Source: Rhodospirillales bacterium (GTDB lineage: Bacteria > Pseudomonadota > Alphaproteobacteria > Rhodospirillales > 2-02-FULL-58-16). From it: 7,061 nucleotides of DNA. Location: the NCBI GenBank assembly GCA_021775195.1, contig JAJFIG010000128.1, forward strand, positions 1-7,061, written 5' to 3'. The position numbers were made by a program, and so were the translations under genes. This document shows, piece by piece, positions 1 to 6,377 of this stretch. Numbering within the stretch: the first letter of the stretch is position 1; the number at the start of each line of letters is the position of its first letter. The notes under the pieces are model-generated. The model saw only the letters and a program-made list of their open reading frames with translations. It did not search any database and was not told the origin of the DNA.

Positions 1-1065
1 GCTCCCATGGGGGCCGATCTGGCGGCGGCGCGGCACTATCTGCGCCGGGCCGAACGGCCGATCATGATCGCCGGGGTCGAGGTTCTGCACCACGATGGGG
101 CGGCGACTGTGGCGGGCTTGGCCGAGGATTTCGGCGTCCCCCTGATCACCACCTACAAGGCCAAGGGGGCTATGCCCGAGGACCATCCCCTGAGTCTGGG
201 CGCCGCTGGCCTGTCGCCCAAGGCTGACGCTCATCTGCTGCCCCTGGTGCGGCAAAGCGACCTGGTGGTGCTGGCCGGCTACGACCCGATCGAGATGCGG
301 GCCGGCTGGCAGGACCCCTGGGACGATCGCACCATGGTCGTGGAGTTCACTTCCCACCCCAACACCCACTACATGCATCAGGCCAAACTCAGCTTCGTCG
401 GCCATGTCGGCGCCGGGCTCGAGACCTTGCGCGCCGGTGTCGAGCCGCGCCCGACCTGGCCCGGCGGCGAGCCGGCGGCGGTGCGCGCCGCTATCCGTCA
501 GGCCTTTCCCCGCGATGAAGACTGGGGGCCAGCGGCGGTGGTCGATACCGTACGCGGCGTCCTGCCCCGGGACGGCGTGGCGACGGCGGATACCGGGGCG
601 CACCGGATCCTGGTGAGCCAGACCTGGGAATGCTATGAGCCGCGGACCCTGCTGCAGTCGACGGGGCTCTGCACCATGGGCTGTGCCCTGCCCCTGGCGA
701 CGGGCTACAAGCTGGCCAATCCGGAGCGGCCGGTGGTCGCCTTCACCGGCGATGCCGGCCTGGAGATGGTGCTGGGCGAGCTGGCGACGCTCAGGGACCT
801 GCGCCTGCCGGTGGCTGTTGTTGTTTTCGTCGACGATTCCCTGGCCCTGATCGAGCTCAAGCAGCGGCGGTCGGGTTTGCAGAAGCTGGGCGTCGACTTC
901 GGCGCCACCGACTTTCCCGGGGTCGCCGAGGCCATGGGCGGGGTCGGGGTCACGGCCGGTAATCGCGATGACCTGGCCGCCGCCCTGGAGGCGGCCTTCG
1001 CCCGCGATACCTTTACCGTCATCGCCTGCCCCATCGGCGGGCGGCCCTACGACGACCGCTTCTGA
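1..1065 (+). CDS. Thiamine-pyrophosphate-dependent enzyme (acetolactate synthase/decarboxylase-like), 5' end outside window
   Basis: The frame is open to the first base of the window, so the ATG at position 7 is probably internal. Numbered from that Met, the visible part has 352 residues; full-length family members have about 540 to 600, so the N-terminal pyrimidine-binding domain is off-window. Residues 10-145 are the central domain (RPIMIAGVEV, VPLITTYKAKGAMPEDHP). Residues 175-345 are the C-terminal TPP/Mg domain (ADTGAHR, GCALPLATGYKLANP, then GDAGLEM). The cofactor motif is a variant: GDG reads G248-D249-A250, and the usual NN reads V275-D276, followed by DSLALIELKQRR. D249 and D276 could still hold Mg2+. 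The family makes or breaks C-C bonds next to a carbonyl in the cytoplasm. The substrate cannot be told: biosynthetic acetolactate synthase, oxalyl-CoA or benzoylformate-type decarboxylase and sulfoacetaldehyde acetyltransferase are all relatives. The gene ends 6 bp from the converging DUF3604 gene. Confidence 0.9.
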   Translation, partial: APMGADLAAARHYLRRAERPIMIAGVEVLHHDGAATVAGLAEDFGVPLITTYKAKGAMPEDHPLSLGAAGLSPKADAHLLPLVRQSDLVVLAGYDPIEMRAGWQDPWDDRTMVVEFTSHPNTHYMHQAKLSFVGHVGAGLETLRAGVEPRPTWPGGEPAAVRAAIRQAFPRDEDWGPAAVVDTVRGVLPRDGVATADTGAHRILVSQTWECYEPRTLLQSTGLCTMGCALPLATGYKLANPERPVVAFTGDAGLEMVLGELATLRDLRLPVAVVVFVDDSLALIELKQRRSGLQKLGVDFGATDFPGVAEAMGGVGVTAGNRDDLAAALEAAFARDTFTVIACPIGGRPYDDRF

Positions 1066-1071
1066 CGCTCC

Positions 1072-3315
1072 TCAACGGAAAACATAGATGGGGCTGGACC
1101 AGACCAGGTGCCCGTCCTCCTGGGTGATGCAGACGTAGAAGGCGTTGTCGCGGCCGTCGAGAAGGGGCAGCCGGCGCTCGACGGTCAGGGTCTTGTGCGG
1201 GTTGTCGTCGGGCAGGCGGAAGACACGGATGCGCCGCGAGATGCCGCCGGCGTCGAAGTTGGTGTCCTCCATGCCGATGTCGGCGATGGGGATCTGGCAC
1301 TGGACCAGGGCGGTGTCGATGCTGAGGGTCCCGGCCTTGGGGTCGGCGAGCCAGGCGTCGAAGCCGCCGAAGCCGCCGGTGGTCAGCGCCGTCCACTCGA
1401 GGGCGCCGGGGCCGGTTTGCTCGAACTTCTTGTCCAGGTTATAGGAGTTGATGGGAGCCAGACGCTCGAAGGCATTGCCCTCCAGCCGGGCGTTGCCGTC
1501 CCAGATGGTCTGGCGGCCGCGGCCGCGGTATTCGGAGCCCTCCCAGACAACCCGGATGCGGTTGCCGAAGTCGGTTTCGGCGTAGGGACGGACGGTCTCC
1601 AGCACGTCGAGGCCATTTCTGATCTCCATGCGCTCGATGGGGGCCGAGGCGTGGGCGTCGACGGTGATGGTGACAGCGTCGTCGCCGCTGCACAGGATGT
1701 CGCCCATGATGGCGTTATCGGCCGGTTCGCTGAAGGTATCCCCGACGTTGGGGTCATCGTCGAATTGCTCCGCCGGGTTGTCGAACTGGGCGCGCACGTC
1801 GAGGAGCATGCGGCAGCCGGTGGTGCCGTAGTGATGGCGGCGGCGAAGGGCCTCGATGACGCCGGCGCGGGAAAATTCGGGCGCCAGGGTGCAGGTGAGG
1901 CCGCCGTAGGCGCCAAAGAGGGTGGCGCCGGGGAAGCTGGCCCCTGGACGGCCCTTGTGGCCGTCGGAGTTGGAGACGATGCCGACCCGATAGCCCTGCT
2001 CGAAGGCGTCGTGGATCAGCCACTCGAAGGTGCCCCAGGCGGAATGGACCTCGACGGCGCTTTCCAGGCGCAGGTCATGGGCCATCTTGATGTCGGCGTA
2101 GCGGCCGCCGATATGGGCGAAGACGACGCAGTCCTCGTCCTTCAGCGCCTGGAACAGGTCGGCGGCGGAATGGGCGTCGGTATCGACGTCGGAGAGGTCG
2201 TCGACGAGGGCGTGGGACGAGCGGTGGATGGTCCGTCCCTCGTTCATGAACAGGACGTTGCGGTCGCCGCCGAGGCCGGTGTTGCCCGACCACTCATAGC
2301 CGGGGAAGACGATGAACCCGCCGTCCTGGTTGAACTCGGCGGTCAGCTCGTTGAGATGGGCCCAGAATTCGCCGGTGATCTGGAAGTCGTTGCCCTGGTG
2401 GGAGCAGGTGTCGAGGAAGGCCTTGTCGCGGGCGAACTCCAAAAACTCACGGGCCGAGTTGGTGCCGATGGTCTCCTCCGACTGGCCGTGGAGGTCGCCC
2501 CAGTAGGGGAGCAGCTCGGGAGCGTCTGAAATGCGCAGCGGGTTGGAGGTGGCGAGCACTGTGCCGTCGCCGCCGACCATGTCGATGGTGAGGTCGCCCG
2601 CCTCGGCGACGCTCAGGTTCTCCACCGTGACCGAGAAGTCGCCGGGGGTGAAAGTGACGGTCTCGGGCAGGCCGGCGACCGGGCGGCTGGGGCGCAGTGT
2701 CACGGTGCCCTCGCAGCGGTCGCTGGGGTTGCCCCACTTGTCCTCGCCCTTGATCTTCAGCGCGAAAGACTGGCCGGCACCGCGCTCGGTGGGCAGCACG
2801 GCTTTCCACATGGCGGGGGGGCCGGGGACGATGGATATCACCGGCTGATCGGGAAGTTCGACGTAGTTGTAGGTGGCGATGGCGTCGGTGAGGATGCGGA
2901 ATTCGAAGGTCTCCTCGCAGAAGGTCTGGATGCGGATGCCGGGCGATCCCTGGCGGGTGTCGCCGAAGCGGATGACGATCCGGTCCCCTTCCCTGAGGAA
3001 CCCCCGCACCACCTTGATGTAGAGGGTCTTGTCCCAGGGCCGGATGTTGCCCTTGGGGTCGTAGCGGAGTTCGAGGACGGCGTTGTTGGAGGCCTCGACG
3101 GTGGTGTAGTTGGCGGCCTCGGGGTTGTCGAACTGGGGCCGGCCCATGTCGCTGGCGAAGCGGTGGACGACCTTGATGCTGCCGGTGTCGTCGACACCGA
3201 AATAGCCCGCCGTGTAGGTGACGGTGAAGGACTGGAAGGAGCCGGCCTCGAACCGCCCGCTGGGCTCGACGGTAGCGGTGCCCATCATGTGGGGCAGGTA
3301 GACGGAATGGGGCAT
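1072..3315 (-). CDS. DUF3604 family protein with PHP-like metal-dependent hydrolase core
   Basis: This 747-residue protein has no signal peptide or membrane segment and is probably cytoplasmic. Residues 1-265 are beta-rich; 185-265 look like an Ig-like fold (EDKWGNP, then alternating hydrophobic strands). The core, about 268-510, carries the family's His/Asp motifs: YWGDLHGQ (D274, H276), SHQGND (H305, D310), FPGYEW (E341), AHIGG (H401), HSAWG (H424) and SNSDGHKGRPG (D451, H453). Their order matches a PHP-type metallophosphoesterase or amidohydrolase-like metal centre. A C-terminal region (540-747) is again beta-rich. DUF3604 proteins have no settled substrate, so hydrolase activity is inferred from these residues. 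The start is supported by AGGAGGA 4 nt upstream. The gene lies 106 bp downstream of the flavoprotein gene on the same strand, and the two are probably cotranscribed. The long + strand open frame over it (1108-2529) has low-complexity composition and is a shadow. Confidence 0.93.
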   Translation of the reverse strand: MPHSVYLPHMMGTATVEPSGRFEAGSFQSFTVTYTAGYFGVDDTGSIKVVHRFASDMGRPQFDNPEAANYTTVEASNNAVLELRYDPKGNIRPWDKTLYIKVVRGFLREGDRIVIRFGDTRQGSPGIRIQTFCEETFEFRILTDAIATYNYVELPDQPVISIVPGPPAMWKAVLPTERGAGQSFALKIKGEDKWGNPSDRCEGTVTLRPSRPVAGLPETVTFTPGDFSVTVENLSVAEAGDLTIDMVGGDGTVLATSNPLRISDAPELLPYWGDLHGQSEETIGTNSAREFLEFARDKAFLDTCSHQGNDFQITGEFWAHLNELTAEFNQDGGFIVFPGYEWSGNTGLGGDRNVLFMNEGRTIHRSSHALVDDLSDVDTDAHSAADLFQALKDEDCVVFAHIGGRYADIKMAHDLRLESAVEVHSAWGTFEWLIHDAFEQGYRVGIVSNSDGHKGRPGASFPGATLFGAYGGLTCTLAPEFSRAGVIEALRRRHHYGTTGCRMLLDVRAQFDNPAEQFDDDPNVGDTFSEPADNAIMGDILCSGDDAVTITVDAHASAPIERMEIRNGLDVLETVRPYAETDFGNRIRVVWEGSEYRGRGRQTIWDGNARLEGNAFERLAPINSYNLDKKFEQTGPGALEWTALTTGGFGGFDAWLADPKAGTLSIDTALVQCQIPIADIGMEDTNFDAGGISRRIRVFRLPDDNPHKTLTVERRLPLLDGRDNAFYVCITQEDGHLVWSSPIYVFR

Positions 3316-3319
3316 GGGG

Positions 3320-3326
3320 TCCTCCT
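3320..3326 (-). promoter_or_regulatory. Strong ribosome binding site of the DUF3604 gene
   Basis: On the - strand this reads AGGAGGA, followed by CCCC and the ATG at 3315. It is a near-perfect Shine-Dalgarno match with rather short spacing, and it fixes the start. It suggests DUF3604 is translated independently rather than by coupling to the upstream flavoprotein gene. Confidence 0.8.
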
Positions 3327-3373
3327 GGGCGGGTTGGCCGGCTCTTATGGGATGCAGACGGGACTGTTTTAGA

Positions 3374-3404
3374 GGGAATCACCGGGTTTGCCCATGGCAT
3401 TCCC
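3374..3404 (-). other. Intergenic inverted repeat (possible mRNA hairpin) between the flavoprotein and DUF3604 genes
   Basis: The arms are GGGAAT (3374-3379) and ATTCCC (3399-3404). An inner CCGGG (3382-3386) can pair with CCC and GG (3391-3393, 3396-3397) across a TTTG loop, giving a stem of about 11 pairs with small bulges. It begins 17 nt after the flavoprotein stop codon. No U-tract follows on either strand (the - strand continues TCTAAAACAG), so it does not look like a canonical intrinsic terminator. It could be an mRNA processing or stability element within the operon, or chance in GC-rich DNA. Confidence 0.35.
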
Positions 3405-3421
3405 CGTGACCGACGTGCCCT

Positions 3422-5011
3422 TCATTCCACGTCGACGAGCACGCCCGGGTTCATGATCCCCTGTGGGTCCAGATCCCGCTTGGCGCCGCGGTAGGCGGCG
3501 GCGAAGAGGTCGGGGCGCTGCTTGTCGTACCACGGCCGGTGCAGGCGGCCGACGGCATGGTGGTGGGTGACGGTGCCGCCGAGGCGGTTGACGGTCTCGG
3601 CGGTGGCGGCCTTGATGGCGTCGTACTGCTCGATCAGGGCGTCCTTGCGCCCCAGCGTGCGCCAGGTGAAATAGGGGGCGGGGCCGTCGGGGTAGGCGTG
3701 GGTGAAGCGGCACGACAGGAAGCCGTCCATGCCGGTGACCTCGCGGATGGCGGCGGCGGCCTCGGTCATGACGGTGGCGTGGAAGTCGGGGAAGCGGTCC
3801 CAGGTGATGGCGGTCTCGAAGGTCTCGTTGAGGATGCCCCGGGCGGTGAAGAACTCGCGGTAATAGGGCGCGCGGATGAAATAGTCGCGCCAACGCCCGG
3901 CCTGGCCGCCGCGCCGGGTTTCCTCGTCGCCCTCGCGCTCGGCGATGCCGCCGAGGTCGGCGCAGCACTCCAGCGCCAGGTCGAGCCAGTGATCGACCGC
4001 GTGATGGGCGGACTCGAAGGTCAGGACCATCAGGCTCTCGCCCTCGGGGCTGGCCCCCGACATGCGGGTTTCGTTGCCGTCGATGAGGCGGCAGTTGGCG
4101 GGGTAGAGACCGGCCTGGGCGACGGCGCGGATGGCCTCGGCGGCCTTGTAGAAGTCGGCGAAACGGACCGAGGCGGAGGCCCGGTGAACCGGCCTGGCGT
4201 GGAGCCGGGTCCAGGCCTCGGTGATGATGCCCAACGTGCCCTCGGAACCCATGACCAGGCGGTCGGGACTGGGGCCGGCGCCGGAACCCGGCAGGCGGCG
4301 GCTTTCCATGACGCCGGCGGGGGTGACGGTGCGGATGCTCTCGATCATGTCGTCGATGTGGGTGTAGACGGTGGCGAAGTGGCCGCTGGAGCGGGTGGCG
4401 ATCCAGCCGCCGAAAGTGGAGAGGGCGAAGGACTGCATGTAATGGCGCAGGCTGAGGCCGTGGGGCTTGAGTTCGGCCTCCAGGGCCGGACCCTTGGCGC
4501 CGCCCTGGATGCGCGCGGCCCGGGACGTGGTGTCCACCTCCAGCACCCTGTCCAAATGTTGGAGGTCGATGGAGACGGCGCCGGCGCGCTCGCCTGCCGG
4601 CATGTTGGCGCCGTCGACGACGCTGGTGCCGCCGCCATAGGGAACGGCGGCGATACCAGCCCCGGCGCACCAGTCGAGGAGCGCCCGGACATCATCCTCG
4701 GTCTTCGGATACGCGACCCAGTCGGGAGGATTGGAGAAATCGCGGGCGAAGGCGCGGACGTTGTCGCGGAAGGAGCAGCCGTAGGTGTGGACGACACGCT
4801 CGCGCCTGTCGTCGGTGCACAAAGCGGCGAGGCTGGCCGGCGGGGTCACCCGGGGAGCGCGGAGATCGATCTCGTCCAGGGTCACGAAGGGCGTTGCCTC
4901 GAACCCGTCGACGCCCAGGTGCGGCCCCCAGAACGCCTCCAGGTCCCGGTTCTCGTCCGCCGTCAGGCTCTCTTCCTCGTATCCCCACCCCTGAATCTTG
5001 TAGGTCGCCAT
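3422..5011 (-). CDS. FAD-binding oxidoreductase, alkyldihydroxyacetonephosphate synthase-like (FAD_binding_4 / FAD-oxidase C)
   Basis: This 529-residue flavoprotein is probably soluble; no signal peptide is seen. The PCMH-type FAD domain spans about 93-275: PPDWVAYPKTEDDVRALL, the pyrophosphate loop PYGGGTSV (124-131), then LSTFGGWIATRSSG (197-210), and MGSEGTLGIITEAW (254-267). The C-terminal cap domain has CRLIDGNET (307-315), PYYREFF (382-388), VTHHHAVGRLHRPWY (481-495) and the closing DPQGIMNPGVLV. The THHHAVG triad (H483-H485) and the FSTLGGWIAT-like segment are hallmarks of alkyl-DHAP synthase, whose HHH is catalytically essential, and set it apart from GlcD/D-lactate dehydrogenase. Ether-lipid synthesis is nonetheless unproven, because no acyl-DHAP partner gene is nearby. 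An in-frame ATG at 5086 would add 25 residues but has no ribosome site. The ATG at 5011 is preceded by GGAGAAGGG and starts the conserved-looking MATYKIQGWG. It is the first gene of a probable operon with DUF3604. Confidence 0.92.
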   Translation of the reverse strand: MATYKIQGWGYEEESLTADENRDLEAFWGPHLGVDGFEATPFVTLDEIDLRAPRVTPPASLAALCTDDRRERVVHTYGCSFRDNVRAFARDFSNPPDWVAYPKTEDDVRALLDWCAGAGIAAVPYGGGTSVVDGANMPAGERAGAVSIDLQHLDRVLEVDTTSRAARIQGGAKGPALEAELKPHGLSLRHYMQSFALSTFGGWIATRSSGHFATVYTHIDDMIESIRTVTPAGVMESRRLPGSGAGPSPDRLVMGSEGTLGIITEAWTRLHARPVHRASASVRFADFYKAAEAIRAVAQAGLYPANCRLIDGNETRMSGASPEGESLMVLTFESAHHAVDHWLDLALECCADLGGIAEREGDEETRRGGQAGRWRDYFIRAPYYREFFTARGILNETFETAITWDRFPDFHATVMTEAAAAIREVTGMDGFLSCRFTHAYPDGPAPYFTWRTLGRKDALIEQYDAIKAATAETVNRLGGTVTHHHAVGRLHRPWYDKQRPDLFAAAYRGAKRDLDPQGIMNPGVLVDVE

Positions 5012-5046
5012 GGCGTGCTTCCCTTCTCCGTTCGGATTTCCCTGCC

Positions 5047-5064
5047 TTTCAAGCATGCGGGAAA
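5047..5064. promoter_or_regulatory. Interrupted palindrome, candidate operator
   Basis: The sequence TTTC-aa-GCATGC-gg-GAAA is symmetric at 7 of 9 positions per half. It lies 36-53 bp upstream of the flavoprotein start and about 120 bp upstream of the amidase start. The size and symmetry suit a dimeric helix-turn-helix repressor. Such a dyad could also arise by chance in a region this size, so the call is weak. Confidence 0.3.
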
Positions 5065-5168
5065 CGAACCGTCCATCAAGGGACAATTCAGGCCGCCTGG
5101 ACGCGACGCAGGCCGTGGCAGTGGTGAGAAATGGGGGTTAAGGTGAGGGAGCGGTGGATTTAGCTTCC

Positions 5169-5173
5169 AAGGA
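5169..5173 (+). promoter_or_regulatory. Ribosome binding site of the amidase gene
   Basis: AAGGA lies 8 nt before the ATG at 5182 and supports that start. It sits in the right arm of a short inverted repeat (CTTCC-AA-GGAAG, 5164-5175) whose 2-nt loop makes a stable hairpin unlikely. Confidence 0.6.
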
Positions 5174-5181
5174 AGAGCCCC

Positions 5182-6366
5182 ATGACGGACAGGGTAAACG
5201 GCTTCGTTTCCGGCGATGCCATTCAAATGGAGGGGGCGGCGGATGGCCCGCTCAAGGGATTGCGCTTCGCTGCCAAGGATATCTTCGACGTTGCCGGCCA
5301 TGTCACCGGGGGCGGCAATCCGGACTGGGCGCGGACCCATGGTCCGGCGACGGAAACGGCGCCCGCGGTCCAGAGACTCCTCGACGCCGGGGCGACGCTG
5401 GCGGGAAAGACCATCACCGACGAGCTGACCCGGGGCATCCTCGGCATCAACGCCCACTATGGGACTCCCGTCAATCCACGGGCGCCGGACCGGGTGCCCG
5501 GCGGGTCGTCCAGCGGTTCGGCCTCGGTTGTGGCCGAGGGCTTGGTGGACTTCGCCCTCGGCTCCGATACCGGCGGCTCGGTGCGCGTGCCGGCGAGCTT
5601 TTGCGGCATCCATGGCATCCGCCCCACCCACGGCCGGATACCCCTTAAGGGCATAATCGAACAGGCCCCGAGCTTCGATACCGTCGGCTGGTTCGCCACC
5701 GACGCCGGGGTCATGGAGCGGGTTGGGACGGTGCTGCTCGACAGGGGTGGTGCGTCACCGCCGTTCTCGAAGCTGGTGGTCGCCGAGGATGCTTTCGCCA
5801 TCGCCGGCACCGACGTCAACGTCGCGGTGGCGCCGGTTGTCGGAACCGCGAAGGGGCTTCTGAATGGTTGGGAAAACCTGCACCTGTGCCCGACGGACCT
5901 TGCAGCCTGGCAAAATGCCATGTTCACGGTCCAGCAATGGGAGGCCCACCGTTCCTTCGCCGATTGGATCGACCGGATCAATCCCCGGTTTTCCTACGAC
6001 GTTGCCCAGCGTTTCGTGATGGCCTCGACAGTCACCGGTGAAGATGTCAAAGCCGCCGAGCGTGTTCGCCAGGGGCACCAACAACGCATGGAGGCGGTCC
6101 TGGCGCCGGGAACCGTCATCGCCCTGCCGACGACGCCGGCACCGGCGCCGCTCCGCAATCTGCGTCAGTCGCAAATGCGCGAGGTGCGGCAGCGAATCGT
6201 GACCCTCACCTGTATCGCCGGTGCCGTGGGCCTGCCCCAGGTCAACATTCCAGTGACGACCGCCGACGGCCTGCCCGTCGGGCTGTCGCTGATCGGGCCC
6301 CGGGGGTCCGACGAAATGCTGCTGTCCTTCGCCGGTTCCCTGATACGATCGGCGGATTTCCGGTAG
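5182..6366 (+). CDS. Amidase-signature family hydrolase, AMI1-like
   Basis: This 394-residue serine hydrolase has the Ser-cisSer-Lys triad of the amidase signature family: K32 in FAAKDIFDV, S109 in the PGGSSSGSA loop (106-114), and nucleophile S133 in GSDTGGSVRVPAS (127-139). The 24-residue gap between the two serines is the usual one. The run from residue 29 to 172 (KDIFDVAGHVTGGGNPDW, NAHYGTPVNP, FCGIHGIRPTHG, SFDTVGWFA) closely resembles plant AMI1, an indole-3-acetamide hydrolase, and its bacterial relatives. The C-terminus is compact and ends with the conserved GLPQVNIPV and GLPVGLSLIG. It is shorter than GatA (about 480) and no gatB or gatC is nearby, so a tRNA amidotransferase role is unlikely. 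It should release ammonia from a small carboxamide in the cytoplasm; the actual substrate is unknown. The gene diverges from the flavoprotein gene and is followed at 11 bp by the LysM gene. Confidence 0.93.
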   Translation: MTDRVNGFVSGDAIQMEGAADGPLKGLRFAAKDIFDVAGHVTGGGNPDWARTHGPATETAPAVQRLLDAGATLAGKTITDELTRGILGINAHYGTPVNPRAPDRVPGGSSSGSASVVAEGLVDFALGSDTGGSVRVPASFCGIHGIRPTHGRIPLKGIIEQAPSFDTVGWFATDAGVMERVGTVLLDRGGASPPFSKLVVAEDAFAIAGTDVNVAVAPVVGTAKGLLNGWENLHLCPTDLAAWQNAMFTVQQWEAHRSFADWIDRINPRFSYDVAQRFVMASTVTGEDVKAAERVRQGHQQRMEAVLAPGTVIALPTTPAPAPLRNLRQSQMREVRQRIVTLTCIAGAVGLPQVNIPVTTADGLPVGLSLIGPRGSDEMLLSFAGSLIRSADFR

Positions 6367-6370
6367 AGGT
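6364..6370 (+). promoter_or_regulatory. Ribosome binding site of the LysM gene, overlapping the amidase stop codon
   Basis: The sequence TAGAGGT contains the amidase TAG stop (6364-6366) and an AGAGG Shine-Dalgarno element ending 8 nt before the ATG at 6378. The overlap implies cotranscription and possibly translational coupling of the two genes. Confidence 0.6.
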
Positions 6371-6377
6371 AACGATC

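Larger units (their letters stand above)
5012..5181. promoter_or_regulatory. Divergent promoter region between flavoprotein and amidase genes
   Basis: This 170-bp gap separates two outward-facing genes and must hold promoters for both. I see no convincing sigma70 -35/-10 pair on either strand and no sigma54 site. It holds the flavoprotein ribosome site (GGAGAAGGG, 5021-5029, - strand), an 18-bp interrupted dyad (5047-5064), a small inverted repeat GTCC-6 nt-GGAC (5071-5084), and a 7-bp direct repeat CAGGCCG at 5089-5095 and 5109-5115, 20 bp apart. One regulator could control both sides. No transcription factor gene lies in the window. Confidence 0.55.

Noticed and set aside
1108..2529. 473-codon + strand open frame opposite DUF3604
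   Set aside because: It has the same shadow composition (GVG, AAA and VDG runs). The - strand frame has conserved metal-ligand motifs throughout.
3369..4670. 433-codon - strand frame overlapping the flavoprotein gene in another register
   Set aside because: It is extremely Arg/Pro/His-rich with no domain signal, typical of an out-of-frame reading of GC-rich coding DNA.
5012..5086. N-terminal extension of the flavoprotein to the ATG at 5086
   Set aside because: No Shine-Dalgarno sequence precedes 5086, and the added 25 residues encode the ribosome site of the better start at 5011.
5089..5115. Direct repeat CAGGCCG with 20-bp spacing as tandem operator half-sites
   Set aside because: A 7-bp GC-rich repeat within 170 bp is expected by chance. 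It is kept only as a note in the promoter region.
3539..5146. 535-codon + strand open frame opposite the flavoprotein gene
   Set aside because: Its translation is dominated by Gly/Ala/Val/Asp/Glu with no family motifs, as expected from the complement of a GC-rich gene. The - strand frame carries clear FAD-domain motifs and a ribosome site.
5182..6366. Amidase as GatA of the Glu/Asp-tRNA amidotransferase, given the nearby tRNA-Gln
   Set aside because: The protein is much shorter than GatA and resembles AMI1-type amidases, and gatB and gatC are absent. The nearby tRNA-Gln is probably coincidence.
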